Assembly (NCBI GenBank): GCA_009733575.1
Contig: ML769425.1
Coordinates: 62,001 to 126,000 of the forward strand
Source: Gymnopus androsaceus JB14
Lineage: Eukaryota; Basidiomycota; Agaricomycetes; Agaricales; Omphalotaceae
Direction of reading: 5' to 3'
DNA length: 64,000 nucleotides
Shown here: piece after piece, positions 34,011 to 42,902 of the stretch
Numbering within the stretch: the stretch's first letter is position 1
Layout: each line of letters begins with the position of its first letter
Program-made: the position numbers and the translations under genes
The notes under the pieces: generated by a model
Told to the model about the DNA's origin: nothing
The model's input: the letters and a program-made list of their open reading frames with translations, nothing else
The model's database searches: none

Positions 34011-35378
34011 TCAGATGAAATGATAACAAACGTCAATGTGTTTGACACGAGAATGGAATTTAGGGTTTTCAGAGATGGCAATAGCACTTTGATTGTCGCA
34101 GCAGATGATGGATGGGAGAGATACCGCGTGACCCATTTTGGAAAGGAATTGGTGAACCCATCTGGCCTGCTGTACCCCTTTCACAAGGGCGATGTATTCA
34201 GCCTCCGTAGTTGACAGAGCTACTACCTGCTGCCTCTTCGACATCCAAAAGACCGGGCCCCCTGCAATGATGGTCAGGACACCAGAGGTAGAACAACGGG
34301 TATCTACACACGCTGTGTAATCGGCGTCGACGTAGGTGATGGGGGTGATTCCTCTGGGAGCATCTCGTGTGAACGTAACTCCATGATCTCAAGTTCCTCC
34401 AATGTACTTGATAAGGTGCATAAGAGCATTCCAGTGGATTCTTCGAGGGTTATGAGCGAATCAAGACAGAACATTAACCGCTTGAGCAATCTCAGGACGG
34501 CAAGCTCCTGCTCCAAATTGAATGGCTCCAAGAATCTCTCAATAGGGCTTGTCTCACATCAATTCGAGCTCTTTGGGGGATTCAGGTGATTGATCAACCG
34601 AGAGTGTCGTTCCAGGAGGGAGAGGAGTCAACTTTGGTTTGGAAGCATCAAGTTGGTGCTTAGTGAGGAGATTATCCCAGTAGGCGGGCATGGAGAGGGT
34701 GGCGGTACCGAGAGCAAACTGAACGCTGTCAGTGTTCTTTATACGGTACCGTTCACCGATCTCCCGCTTGACATTTTCCATCTCCTGAATCGACAAGGAT
34801 CCCCCTAGCGTGTCATTGGTGTAAGTCCCGGTCATTGTCTCCCCTGACTTCGATATCCGACTCCTGATGCACTGGTCTGCCTGAGAGCATTTGAAACCAA
34901 GTTCCTTATACGAGGCATCGAGAGTTCTCCACCAATTTCAACCTGCTTGCATCATTCCATAAATTGACTTTCTAATCCTCATTACCTTTCCATCTCCCTG
35001 TCCTGGATATCCTTGGGGGGGCCAAGCGTATAATTCTTCCTTGAGATCGGCATTTAGGTACATGGAGGAGAAATTGATTCGCCAAATGTGATAACCCAAT
35101 ACAACCCAAAAGGCAATGAGTATCCTGAGAGATTCAAAACGGAGTACAGCCGCAAAAGTCGCGTAGAAATTGCGTCCTTCTTCCTGGGTTCGACCGTCAA
35201 CAACTAGACGAGCTTTATGCTTGATAATGGCTCCTTCCCTGTTAAGTTTGTGAGCGATAACCCAAAGGGGATGCAGGATGGTAGCATTAGGAGGAGCGTC
35301 TTGTAGGGGTCCGAATACGTCGAATTCCTTCATCCGCTGAATCTCCTTTTTGATCGCAGGTGACCAATGGTCAGGGTC
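34011..35378 (-). pseudogene. Copia 2 RT/RNase H region, broken
   Basis: The pieces are KHKARLVVDGRTQEEG and KSIYGMMQAG (RT), then MTGTYTNDTLGGS (the YVDD block, here YTND), then RNase H (VALSTTEAEYIALVKGVQQA, DNQSAIAISENP, VKHIDVCYHFI). TGA follows GMMQAG where Arg is usual. A frameshift near 34,550 and another in the 34,200-34,390 stretch break the rest. Confidence 0.85.
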
Positions 35379-38186
35379 CTACATGGCTTTCACATAGCTT
35401 TTTGGAACAGGAGGGATTCCCAGAGCGGTAAGTGCGGAATTTGATTTGAAGGATACTTTGTTGAATCCTTGGACCAAGGTTGTCAGACTGGCTTGAGGTT
35501 GGGATGCATCAGGAGTAGGTGGAATGGCTTGATGATGAGCAGAACAACGGAGAGGAATGTTTGGATCAGGGATGAATTTCATTCGAGTACGACGAGCTGG
35601 ATGCTCAGGAACTGGACTCTTGTCAGGGGTTTGATCGGAAGACGGAGTTTCCGGTTGATCGAGGATTTGATTGGAGGAGGATTTGATTGTGGCGTCGGTG
35701 GCATCAGGGGGCATCAAATCAACAACTTCCTCATTGTTCATCTCTTCCTCCCCTCCGCCTGGCGACAGTGTACGGTTAGGTTGTCCTTCCTCAAACACTA
35801 CATCTCGACTCAAAATAATCTTTCCGGAGGGTAAGTACATCAAGTATACTCCCCTCTCACCATATCCAACCATTCTCCCCTCAACCGCTCGATTATCCAA
35901 TTTACCAGGTGTCCCATCAACAATTGTTGCCCATCCTTGCACTCTGAAAGGTCTTAGATGAGAGATGTCCTGGCAAATACCAAGAAAGATTTCAGCCAGA
36001 ATACGAAAGCCATTTCGAGCTGAAGGTAGGAGGTTCTCTGTGTATACGATGTAAGCCGCTGCAATTGCCCATAAGAAAAGGGGTAAACTGGAGTTGTCCA
36101 GGATGACACGAACTTTGGCAAAGGTGACAGCATGTCTCCTTTCTGCCACCCCATTTGCTGCTGAAAAATATGCCGGGGTATGCTCGATTTTGATCCCAAG
36201 TCCGTCAGCCCACTTCCTCCACTTTTCGTTGATGAACTCTTTTCCACCATCAATCTGGATCACCTTCAACTTGTTTCCAGTTTGCCTTTCCGCCATAACT
36301 CGATACAAATCCATGCACAACAACATCGTATCAGCCTCCTTGTTTGCGGTATAGTAGTCTTTGTTAAAGGAGGAGCAGTCGTCAACCACCGGCAGGGAAT
36401 AGTAGAATCCCCCTCGGGCCATGGTGCACATAGGTCCCATTAAATCGAGATGAACTTTTGCTAACACTTCTTCTTCCACAGGCACAACACCATCAAATGG
36501 TTGTTGAACAGCAGCACCCTTTAAGCAGTTTACGCACTTCCCTTCAAGACTACCACCAGGTTTGACAACAAACCCATCAACGAGGTCCTTGTTCCAGAGA
36601 AGTTCAATACGGTGAGCTCCTGCATGAGCCAGACAATGATGCCAGGTAGCGAGGTCAGTCGGCTTGTTCAAGGAACATGACTTCGCAGCAAGGGATACCA
36701 CAGTAAGGGCTTTGGGTTTCTCTTTCAGCTTGTATAACCCTCCTGACCCCATTCCAGTTAGGAAATGAGTCCCCGCAGGCGAATAAAACTTCGCACATCC
36801 TTTCCCGAAATGGATTTCATAACCGAGCTGGTCAAGCTTTGCAATGGAGATGAGATCAGACGCGACGGTCGGGCAGTGTAGGGCATCCTCGAAGATAAGA
36901 ACTACTTCCTTCCTGTTCTCGATTACAACCTTTTTGGCTCTCCCCACTCCCTTTATACACAGGGCCATGGATTTCTCGGAGGAGCGACCAATACAGTTGC
37001 ATGGTGTATAAGTCAGGAAGTTGTCCCGGTTCCAGAAGAAATGGTCAGAAGCACCTGAGTCGGCGAAGAGTTCCCCGGGCTGGTAATTGTCAAGGGAAGC
37101 GGCCATCCCATAGTGTTGGGTAAGTTCGCCTATAGCCATAGATGCCGAGGGTATCTCAGATGGGGAATTTAGAGAAGGTATAGTCGTATCCTTCTTATCT
37201 CTCCACCAGGCCGGATACTGACCTTCCTTTCCCCCTCCCTTTCTAAAGCAATCCTCCTTGATATGTCCTGTACGTCCGCAATTGTGACATTTCTTGTCAC
37301 TATTTCCTGACCTCACCATTTTTGCAGCCACCAAGTTTTCCAATTGCTCGATCTTCAACAGCAAGGCCACATGAGGGGATGTTGCTGCATGGGCCTGGGC
37401 AATACGGTCCCCCGAGACCACAGCATCAGGTCGGTTCTTGACTTGCGAATACTGGAAGGTAATTTGCTGGATTACAGATGCCGCAGAAGGATATTGGGAT
37501 TCGTTTGCCATGATATTCTGAATAATACTGTTGAAAGCTAGCATAGGGAATGCAGCAATGATGATTTCTCGGAATGTCTTGTCCTCGATAGTATTTCCTG
37601 CTTCCACAGCCTCCTTCCTGATTTCCCTGAGTTGTTTGAAAAACTCGTCAATCGGTTTGGCCTCCTGGAACACAAAGGAACGGAGACGTCGTTCGGTAAG
37701 TACCTTACGCATTCCGTCATTCTTTGCGAATTCTCCCTCCAGGGTATTAAAAACCTCTTTAGCAGTTTTGTCGTCAATGTTAGGCATCAGGGAAGGTAAA
37801 TTGTTGATGTGCGATTCGACAATCCCTTTTGCTCTATTGTTTCTGAACACCCATTCCTCTAGGGAAGGTGTTAGGGAGAACACTGCAGTTGCTTTGGAGG
37901 TTTTGGTTGAAGTAGGAGTTGGAGCTGGTGCAGTCGCAGTTGCTGTTGTAGTCACAGCAGCAGTCGTGGTTGCGGGAGGCAGAGGAGGCGGGGGAGGAAT
38001 AGGAATAGGTGGACTAGGAGAAGGTTTAACGATGGATCCATCAGTGTATCCGAGGAGACCTTGGGTTTTGAGCGAGTTCACAATCCTTTGTTTAACCAGA
38101 GCCCAGCCAACTTTGACTCCTCTGTCAAACTTCAGGTCTGCGGAAACCTCAGGTATAGGAGGCGGGATAGCGCCGTTACTAGCCAT
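35379..38186 (-). CDS. Copia 2 Gag, protease and integrase
   Basis: Open for 935 codons from ATG 38,186. Gag comes first, with a proline/alanine-rich tract at residues about 50-95 (PSPPIPIPPPPPLPP). Next are zinc knuckle CHNCGRTGHIKEDC; protease FADSGASDHFF; GAG-pre-integrase WHHCLAHAG...CVNCLKG; and integrase HLDLMGP, QIDGGKEF and GVAERRH (Asp, Asp, Glu). TAG at 35,379 (AM-stop-DPDHW) separates it from the RT part in the same frame. Integration functions look intact; reverse transcription is lost. Confidence 0.88.
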   Translation of the reverse strand: MASNGAIPPPIPEVSADLKFDRGVKVGWALVKQRIVNSLKTQGLLGYTDGSIVKPSPSPPIPIPPPPPLPPATTTAAVTTTATATAPAPTPTSTKTSKATAVFSLTPSLEEWVFRNNRAKGIVESHINNLPSLMPNIDDKTAKEVFNTLEGEFAKNDGMRKVLTERRLRSFVFQEAKPIDEFFKQLREIRKEAVEAGNTIEDKTFREIIIAAFPMLAFNSIIQNIMANESQYPSAASVIQQITFQYSQVKNRPDAVVSGDRIAQAHAATSPHVALLLKIEQLENLVAAKMVRSGNSDKKCHNCGRTGHIKEDCFRKGGGKEGQYPAWWRDKKDTTIPSLNSPSEIPSASMAIGELTQHYGMAASLDNYQPGELFADSGASDHFFWNRDNFLTYTPCNCIGRSSEKSMALCIKGVGRAKKVVIENRKEVVLIFEDALHCPTVASDLISIAKLDQLGYEIHFGKGCAKFYSPAGTHFLTGMGSGGLYKLKEKPKALTVVSLAAKSCSLNKPTDLATWHHCLAHAGAHRIELLWNKDLVDGFVVKPGGSLEGKCVNCLKGAAVQQPFDGVVPVEEEVLAKVHLDLMGPMCTMARGGFYYSLPVVDDCSSFNKDYYTANKEADTMLLCMDLYRVMAERQTGNKLKVIQIDGGKEFINEKWRKWADGLGIKIEHTPAYFSAANGVAERRHAVTFAKVRVILDNSSLPLFLWAIAAAYIVYTENLLPSARNGFRILAEIFLGICQDISHLRPFRVQGWATIVDGTPGKLDNRAVEGRMVGYGERGVYLMYLPSGKIILSRDVVFEEGQPNRTLSPGGGEEEMNNEEVVDLMPPDATDATIKSSSNQILDQPETPSSDQTPDKSPVPEHPARRTRMKFIPDPNIPLRCSAHHQAIPPTPDASQPQASLTTLVQGFNKVSFKSNSALTALGIPPVPKSYVKAM

Positions 38187-38287
38187 GGTTAGGTTTCAAG
38201 ATGTAAGGATGAGGTGACGTAGATTTTTGAGTAATGAGTCTAGGATTTCTTGTGTCATTTCTTCGTAGGTAAATTCAGCTGCGGGCG

Positions 38288-38299
38288 GGGCCCATAACC
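38288..38299 (-). promoter_or_regulatory. Copia 2 primer-binding site for an initiator tRNA-Met fragment
   Basis: On the coding strand GGTTATGGGCCC directly follows the 5' LTR. It is complementary to GGGCCCAUAACC, the anticodon arm of eukaryotic initiator tRNA-Met. Copia elements are known to prime with a 5' half of this tRNA, so this supports the same mechanism. Confidence 0.75.
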
Positions 38300-38781
38300 T
38301 GTCAAACGAAGTATATAAGTAAAGTTATCCTCAGCACAACACAAGTATAAGGTGTCAAAAAGACTCAATATATTAAAGGGATAAGTACCTGTCAAACAAA
38401 GTATATAAGTAAAGTTATCTAATAAACTAGTTAGCTTTGTAAGATGACAAGTAATAATAAGATACTCACCCTCAGCACAACACAAGTATAAGGTGTCGAA
38501 AAGACTGAGGGCAAGGATTGTGGAAGGTAGGTTTATATGCAAAATGTCTGTAACGACTGATCTAGCGCAGCAGGTCGGTCATACCAAATATGTAGCAAGA
38601 TTGAAATAGAATAGTGAAACGAGGAGAGGAAACATTAAGCCATACGTGTATGATAAACGAAATGTAGAGACAAGGAAAAATGGAATAGGAAAAGGGAAAA
38701 CTTATGGTATATTCAACCGGAGACTGGGATCTCCGGTGGGACTCAATCACTAACTTACGCTTTGACCATCTATCTTCAACA
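38300..38781 (-). repeat. Copia 2 5' LTR with promoter and doubled leader
   Basis: On the coding strand CATATAAAC is followed by CCCTCAGTC about 30 bases later. Leader copy A consists of 38,470-38,506 and 38,390-38,418, split by the intron at 38,419-38,469. Leader copy B, 38,300-38,365, has the same 66 bases undivided with two transitions. A 24-nt linker lies between them. Confidence 0.9.
38419..38469 (-). other. 51-nt intron inside the copia 2 LTR leader
   Basis: It begins GTGAGT and ends TTATTAG, with CTAAC near the 3' end as a good branch site. Removing it gives ...GTGCTGAGG/ATAACTTTAC..., the exact sequence of leader copy B. Confidence 0.85.
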
Positions 38782-38875
38782 AGTATAACCACAAGCACTG
38801 AAAAAAGTAGTCCAGTGTTGGCTTTAGCAGTTGCAGAAGAGGAGTCAGTTGACATGGGGTTACCAAAGAAATGTA

Positions 38876-39086
38876 CAGTGGCGGTGCTTCGGAATGGAAC
38901 AAGGGGTTGGAAAAATGTGCAATTTTTTTGTACTTACTGCACCTCTATGCTCAAGCCAAATTGTGGGCATGAATTAGGTGCCTATCCCACCAAAATCCAC
39001 CACTTGGATGATTACCATATATGGTGATTGGCCGGAGATGGGTGCATCTTTATATACCCCTGTTTCATTCCGAAGCGCCGCCACTG
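38876..39086. mobile_element. Tc1/mariner-type MITE, CAGTGGCGG family
   Basis: 211 bp. The ends CAGTGGCGGTGCTTCGGAAT and, inverted, CAGTGGCGGCGCTTCGGAAT are flanked by TA (38,874-38,875 and 39,087-39,088). No coding sequence. Confidence 0.88.
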
Positions 39087-39875
39087 TAGCTATAGTAGGA
39101 CCAGGGAACACAAAAGTGACAGTAATGTCATCACAGACCTGTGGAGACTGTAATTAGCATACTATACAAGCCCAGAGCCAGTCAAAAGCAAAAACACGAC
39201 ATGCACATCAATAAGAATACCTGGATCAGTATTGCTATATGCCCCGGGAAGCATTGCTGTCTCATTCTCCAATGGCATGCCAGTCCCATTACATGTGTGG
39301 AATAAATATGCTCCTCCCTCCAGTGTTCTACCATAAGCCCTTAAATAACAATCTCAAAATCTTTAGGGCTTAAGCCCATTTAAGGCCTTAATTTAAGGCC
39401 TTAATTAAGCCTTAGGTTGATAATTCATTTTTTATTATTTTTAAACTGACCATGTCAGGCCAGTGCCACAGGAAAGTAATGAAATTTTGTGTTATACAAA
39501 ATACTTCTACATTATAATTTATAATTTATTCTTCATTATTGCCAATCTTGTTAGCACCTTCAACAGCCCAGTGCAACACCAGTGTCTCCATAAACTCTGC
39601 ACTTCATCAACTAAGTATCCTTCTGGATTATTGATTGATTATGGAAATATCAAGTAAAAGGTAGAAAAATGAGACTTTATTGAATATTCCTACATATTTC
39701 CCTTTTGGCTTGGGACACAGCCACTTAAGCCTTTGTTAAGGCCTTAAGGGATCCGAGGAAAATCCTGAAGCCTTAACATAAGGCCTTAACTTAAGGCCTA
39801 TGTACTTAAGGCTTAGGCCTTTGGTAGAACACTGCCTCCCTCCACTTATGCAATCTGCAACACAATCCACTCATG
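39087..39875 (-). pseudogene. Relic of an AA9-type polysaccharide monooxygenase gene
   Basis: On the minus strand 39,220-39,310 reads LFHTCNGTGMPLENETAMLP, then GAYSNTDPGILI, close to the AA9 C-terminal block (PGAYxxxDPGILI). After a short intron FVFPGPTIAT (about 39,090-39,120) matches the AA9 ending PGPxxxT. The upstream part, GGAYL preceded by an intron acceptor, continues beyond the hAT element at 39,843-39,870. Two elements cut the gene, one at each end of this exon. The copper-binding N-terminal His region is not present. Confidence 0.5.
39321..39834. mobile_element. hAT-type MITE, CAGTGTTCTACCA family
   Basis: Inverted ends CAGTGTTCTACCA...TGGTAGAACACTG have an exact 8-bp duplication, CCTCCCTC (39,313-39,320 and 39,835-39,842). 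The subterminal zones are repeats of TTAAGGCCTTAA; the centre is AT-rich. It is inserted in the AA9-like exon. Confidence 0.92.
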
Positions 39876-40132
39876 TCAGATAATTTGCACAGCAAAAAGA
39901 TTAGTGAGAGACATGTTTCACAATTGCTTGTGATTGTAAGAGAAAAAAGCCAAACTGAATAGCCATTTTATACTGTATCTCAAGTTTGCAGCCTAGCAAG
40001 TAAATGGGTGCTCATCCAATGTCTCATGAATAAGAAAATTGTGAGATTCCACCTCGAACCCAGTGAAAGCATCCTAATACGCACTTGAGCAGGCACTGGA
40101 GCTGTTGGTGGTGGATTATTTGGGTGAGTGTT

Positions 40133-40938
40133 CATCAGCAAAACCTGTATTTTGGATATTTTCTCCCACAGTGTTGCTGAGATTATCCAGTGCCTCCAGT
40201 GCCACCAGCCAGTGCCTGCCAGTGCTTCCTGGAATAAATTTTAATAAAAAGTTGTACAAGATACAGAAGCAAACCCTGATCCAAAACAAAATTAAAAAAT
40301 AGACACACAGTATGCAAATATTGATGGATTTTCTTGATTCTTTTTACATTCATGGTTGAATATATGCCAGAGAAACAGATTCTGAATTTTCCAGATTTCT
40401 TAGATGGTGTCCAGCATGTCTGTAAAGAAATTTCTGCTCCTTTCTCAAAAAGCACTAAAAACCCCCATCTGAAACATATGGTCTGAGGCAATGAAATATA
40501 GGAAACCTGCTGTTCCTTTTACTATGGGAGCCTACTCTCATATATTTATCATGATTTTTGAGCATATTCACGTGCATATAACTGGGTTTTTCACTGTAAC
40601 AGGCCCATCTTAACTTTAAAAAAAAGGTTTTCGGCCTATAGAGCCATATTTATTTTTGACAACATATTATGTATTTTGGTTCAGGTATCATATGTCTGAG
40701 TCAGGGCACACTCAAATACTTGTTACAAAAAAATTCCAGGGTCAAGTGGTGCTCTGCAAGTGAGAATATCACATGTTTTGCTTCTGGGTCTGTTTCGCTT
40801 CTGGTTTTGCTTCTGTACCTTTTTGATCTCCAAATAAGGCTATTTTTGGCCTGCTGGGAGCTCTGGCCAGTGCTGGGGCACTGGAAGTGCTGGCTGGCAC
40901 TTTTGGGCACTAACCGCACAACACATGGTTTGCTGATG
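40133..40938. mobile_element. CATCAGC-family element, copy f (longest)
   Basis: Ends CATCAGCAAAACCTG and GGTTTGCTGATG. TT is duplicated (40,131-40,132 and 40,939-40,940), and the empty site in copy 1 (GAGCATTTGGG near 1,990) agrees. The ends match copy g, but about 550 bp of extra AT-rich DNA lies inside, so copy g looks like an internal deletion. No transposase frame. Confidence 0.85.
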
Positions 40939-40999
40939 TTTGGGTAAACCTGTTTGCAACTGTTGTTCATTGGAGACTGCCACAACCAGTTTATTTGCA

Positions 41000-41258
41000 C
41001 ATCAGCAAAACCTGTATTTTGGATATTTTTTCCAACAGCATTGCTGAGATTTCCCAGTGCTTCCAGTGCCTCCAGCACAAGCCAAAGCCTGCCAGCGCTT
41101 CCTGGGATAAATTTTAATAAAAATTCATACAAGTTACCTTTTTTATTTCCAAATAAGGCAATTTTTGGCCTGCTGGGAGTGCTGGCCTGACCATCTAGGT
41201 GCTGGAGCGCTGGCCGGTGCTTTCAGGCACTAGCCGCACAACACATGGTTTGCTGATA
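41000..41258. mobile_element. CATCAGC-family element, copy g
   Basis: Ends CATCAGCAAAACCTG and GGTTTGCTGATA. CA is duplicated (40,998-40,999 and 41,259-41,260). The empty site is TTCGCAGCTC near 2,050. The inner motifs are CCAGTGCTTCCAG and GCTGGGAG. Confidence 0.85.
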
Positions 41259-41559
41259 CAGTTCGAGCTAGCTTCACAAGTGTAATCATAAAGGCGGGTC
41301 CCAAAAAGATTGAAGATTGTACGCTTTGACCTACTAAATACAGTATCAGATGTCGGTGCTCCGGCCGACGGCTTGTGCACCGCCTGTCCGAGCTCCGAAT
41401 TGGATTTCTTTTTTACCCTGCCTTTTCATCCCTTTCAATCCACCATCTTTTCTTCGCTCAACTCCTTTCAAGAAACTCGAAGCTAATCTTTAATCAGCTG
41501 TCAAAAAGTTTATTTTCTGATTCTTTACGAAATCTGGCCTCCTTCAGAAAAAGCTTAAA

Positions 41560-42452
41560 ATGCGAATTTTATTCGTGAGCGGTTTTTCGCATCGTATTCG
41601 GGCTCGAGAGCTTGCGTATGAATTCGAAAGGTATGTCTTGTTTTATTCATCAAGTGTCGAGATCAATGTAAAGCTCCTTTATCGATGAACTGCTCACCAA
41701 TCGCCACTTTTTTTTTTCGTTCTAGATTCGGCCCATTAGTTCGCTGTGATGTGCCTGCTCCCCGTCATCCGACCTCTAGAGCTGCTCCGTGAGTACAATT
41801 GCATGAACTTTTGATGCTGCTTGTTTTCTTTACAAAAGTTTCGAGTCGATGAAGAACAAAGTTTTCGATATCCTTCTTCGCATACGAGGTCTATGCTTGC
41901 TTGTCCCGATTTTTTCGACCTTGATCGCCTGTCGTCGTCTTGCTCGATTATCTTTCCCTACGCATCGCAACTCAACAATATATTACGATCTCGTCTTGAA
42001 CAGTTATGCATTTGTGGAATTCAAAGATGGACGTGATGCTGAAGATGCGTATCGTGATATGTTTGTGGAATACCTCTCATCCATCCATGATTGCTCTGAC
42101 GCTACAATTGCTTTCAGGCATGGAAGGAATTTTGATGGCAGTCGTTTGACGGTTCAAGTGAGGCAATGATTTTATTTGTGCTATAGTAGCTAATATTCAC
42201 CCTTTTTCTGTCAGTGGGCCAGAAAACCTCCATCTTCAGCTTGGCGCATGGATGGAGATTCACCTGCACAATCCTCCCGCTCGAATCGTGAATCTCGCGC
42301 ACGCTCCCGTAGCCCCCGTCGACGAAGCCGAAGCCCGATCGCAGACGAGAGAGAGATCCAGAGTCTCGGTATGTCGTTCAATCAATAGGAGAAATCACTT
42401 TGCTCATATATCTATAGGCACAGAGAGAGGTCAAAACAAGAGACCGGGGTAG
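41560..42452 (+). CDS. SR-like splicing factor with one RRM (gene A)
   Basis: Exons are 41,560-41,630, 41,726-41,788, 42,004-42,060, 42,118-42,157, 42,215-42,368 and 42,418-42,452. The RRM covers residues 1-77: RNP2 ILFVSGF and RNP1 YAFVEFKD, with ARELAYEFERFGPL between. It is followed by WARKPPS and an Arg/Ser-rich stretch (SRARSRSPRRRSRSP). Such proteins bind pre-mRNA through the RRM and recruit the splicing machinery through the RS tail. Exons 1-5 keep phase. The 3' end is uncertain: with the last acceptor chosen the frame ends at 42,452, but RS-like codons (RDRGRERTP, SRDRGRDYDD) go on in other registers to about 42,650, so a further exon or a frameshift is likely. Confidence 0.7.
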
Positions 42453-42902
42453 AGAAAGAACCCCTACTACTACGACCGCAACCCCGATGGCTGACAAGGA
42501 ATATAGAAGCCACAGGAGCGACACAGAATACAGAGAGGCCGACAGATACAGCGATAGAGCGCAGAGATGATAGTAGGGACCGTGGTAGGGACTACGATGA
42601 CAGGAGCCCAGAAGAAATCTACAGTCGCGTTCCCGTCGATGATTCAGGAATATCCGTACCAATTGGATGTTTGAGATACTGACGTTTCTTGGACTTTTTT
42701 TGCCTCAAAATTCGTACCACTATATCTGTTGGTAATATATCTATACAACTTTAATCCTGAATACAACGCATTCGACGCGTCTGATTGAATGCTCGCGCGA
42801 ATTGAGTACTTTGTGAGAAAAAACCTGGTTACCATTTTTAGCATTTGCAACGTGCTTGGGGGAACATTTCTTTCTTCCTTACCACTACATAACGCGTCTT
42901 GC

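Larger units (their letters stand above)
33375..38781 (-). mobile_element. Ty1/copia LTR retrotransposon 2, complete but decayed
   Basis: LTRs of 482 bp each (33,375-33,856 and 38,300-38,781) have TG...CA ends on the coding strand and the 5-bp duplication AGTAT (33,370-33,374 and 38,782-38,786). A purine tract (GGACTAGGGGAG) precedes the 3' LTR. The LTRs differ at about 15 sites, all transitions. The coding region has several stops and frameshifts in the RT. Confidence 0.95.
39980..41930 (+). repeat. Segmental duplication, copy 2 (parent-like)
   Basis: This is the partner of 1,770-3,920 and contains the promoter and exons 1-2 of the RRM gene. It holds two CATCAGC elements (40,133 and 41,000) that copy 1 lacks. 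It keeps CpG sites that are TpG in copy 1. Confidence 0.8.

Noticed and set aside
37531..38217. 228-codon plus-strand frame
   Set aside because: It lies opposite the copia 2 gag, whose zinc knuckle and protease motifs prove the minus strand.
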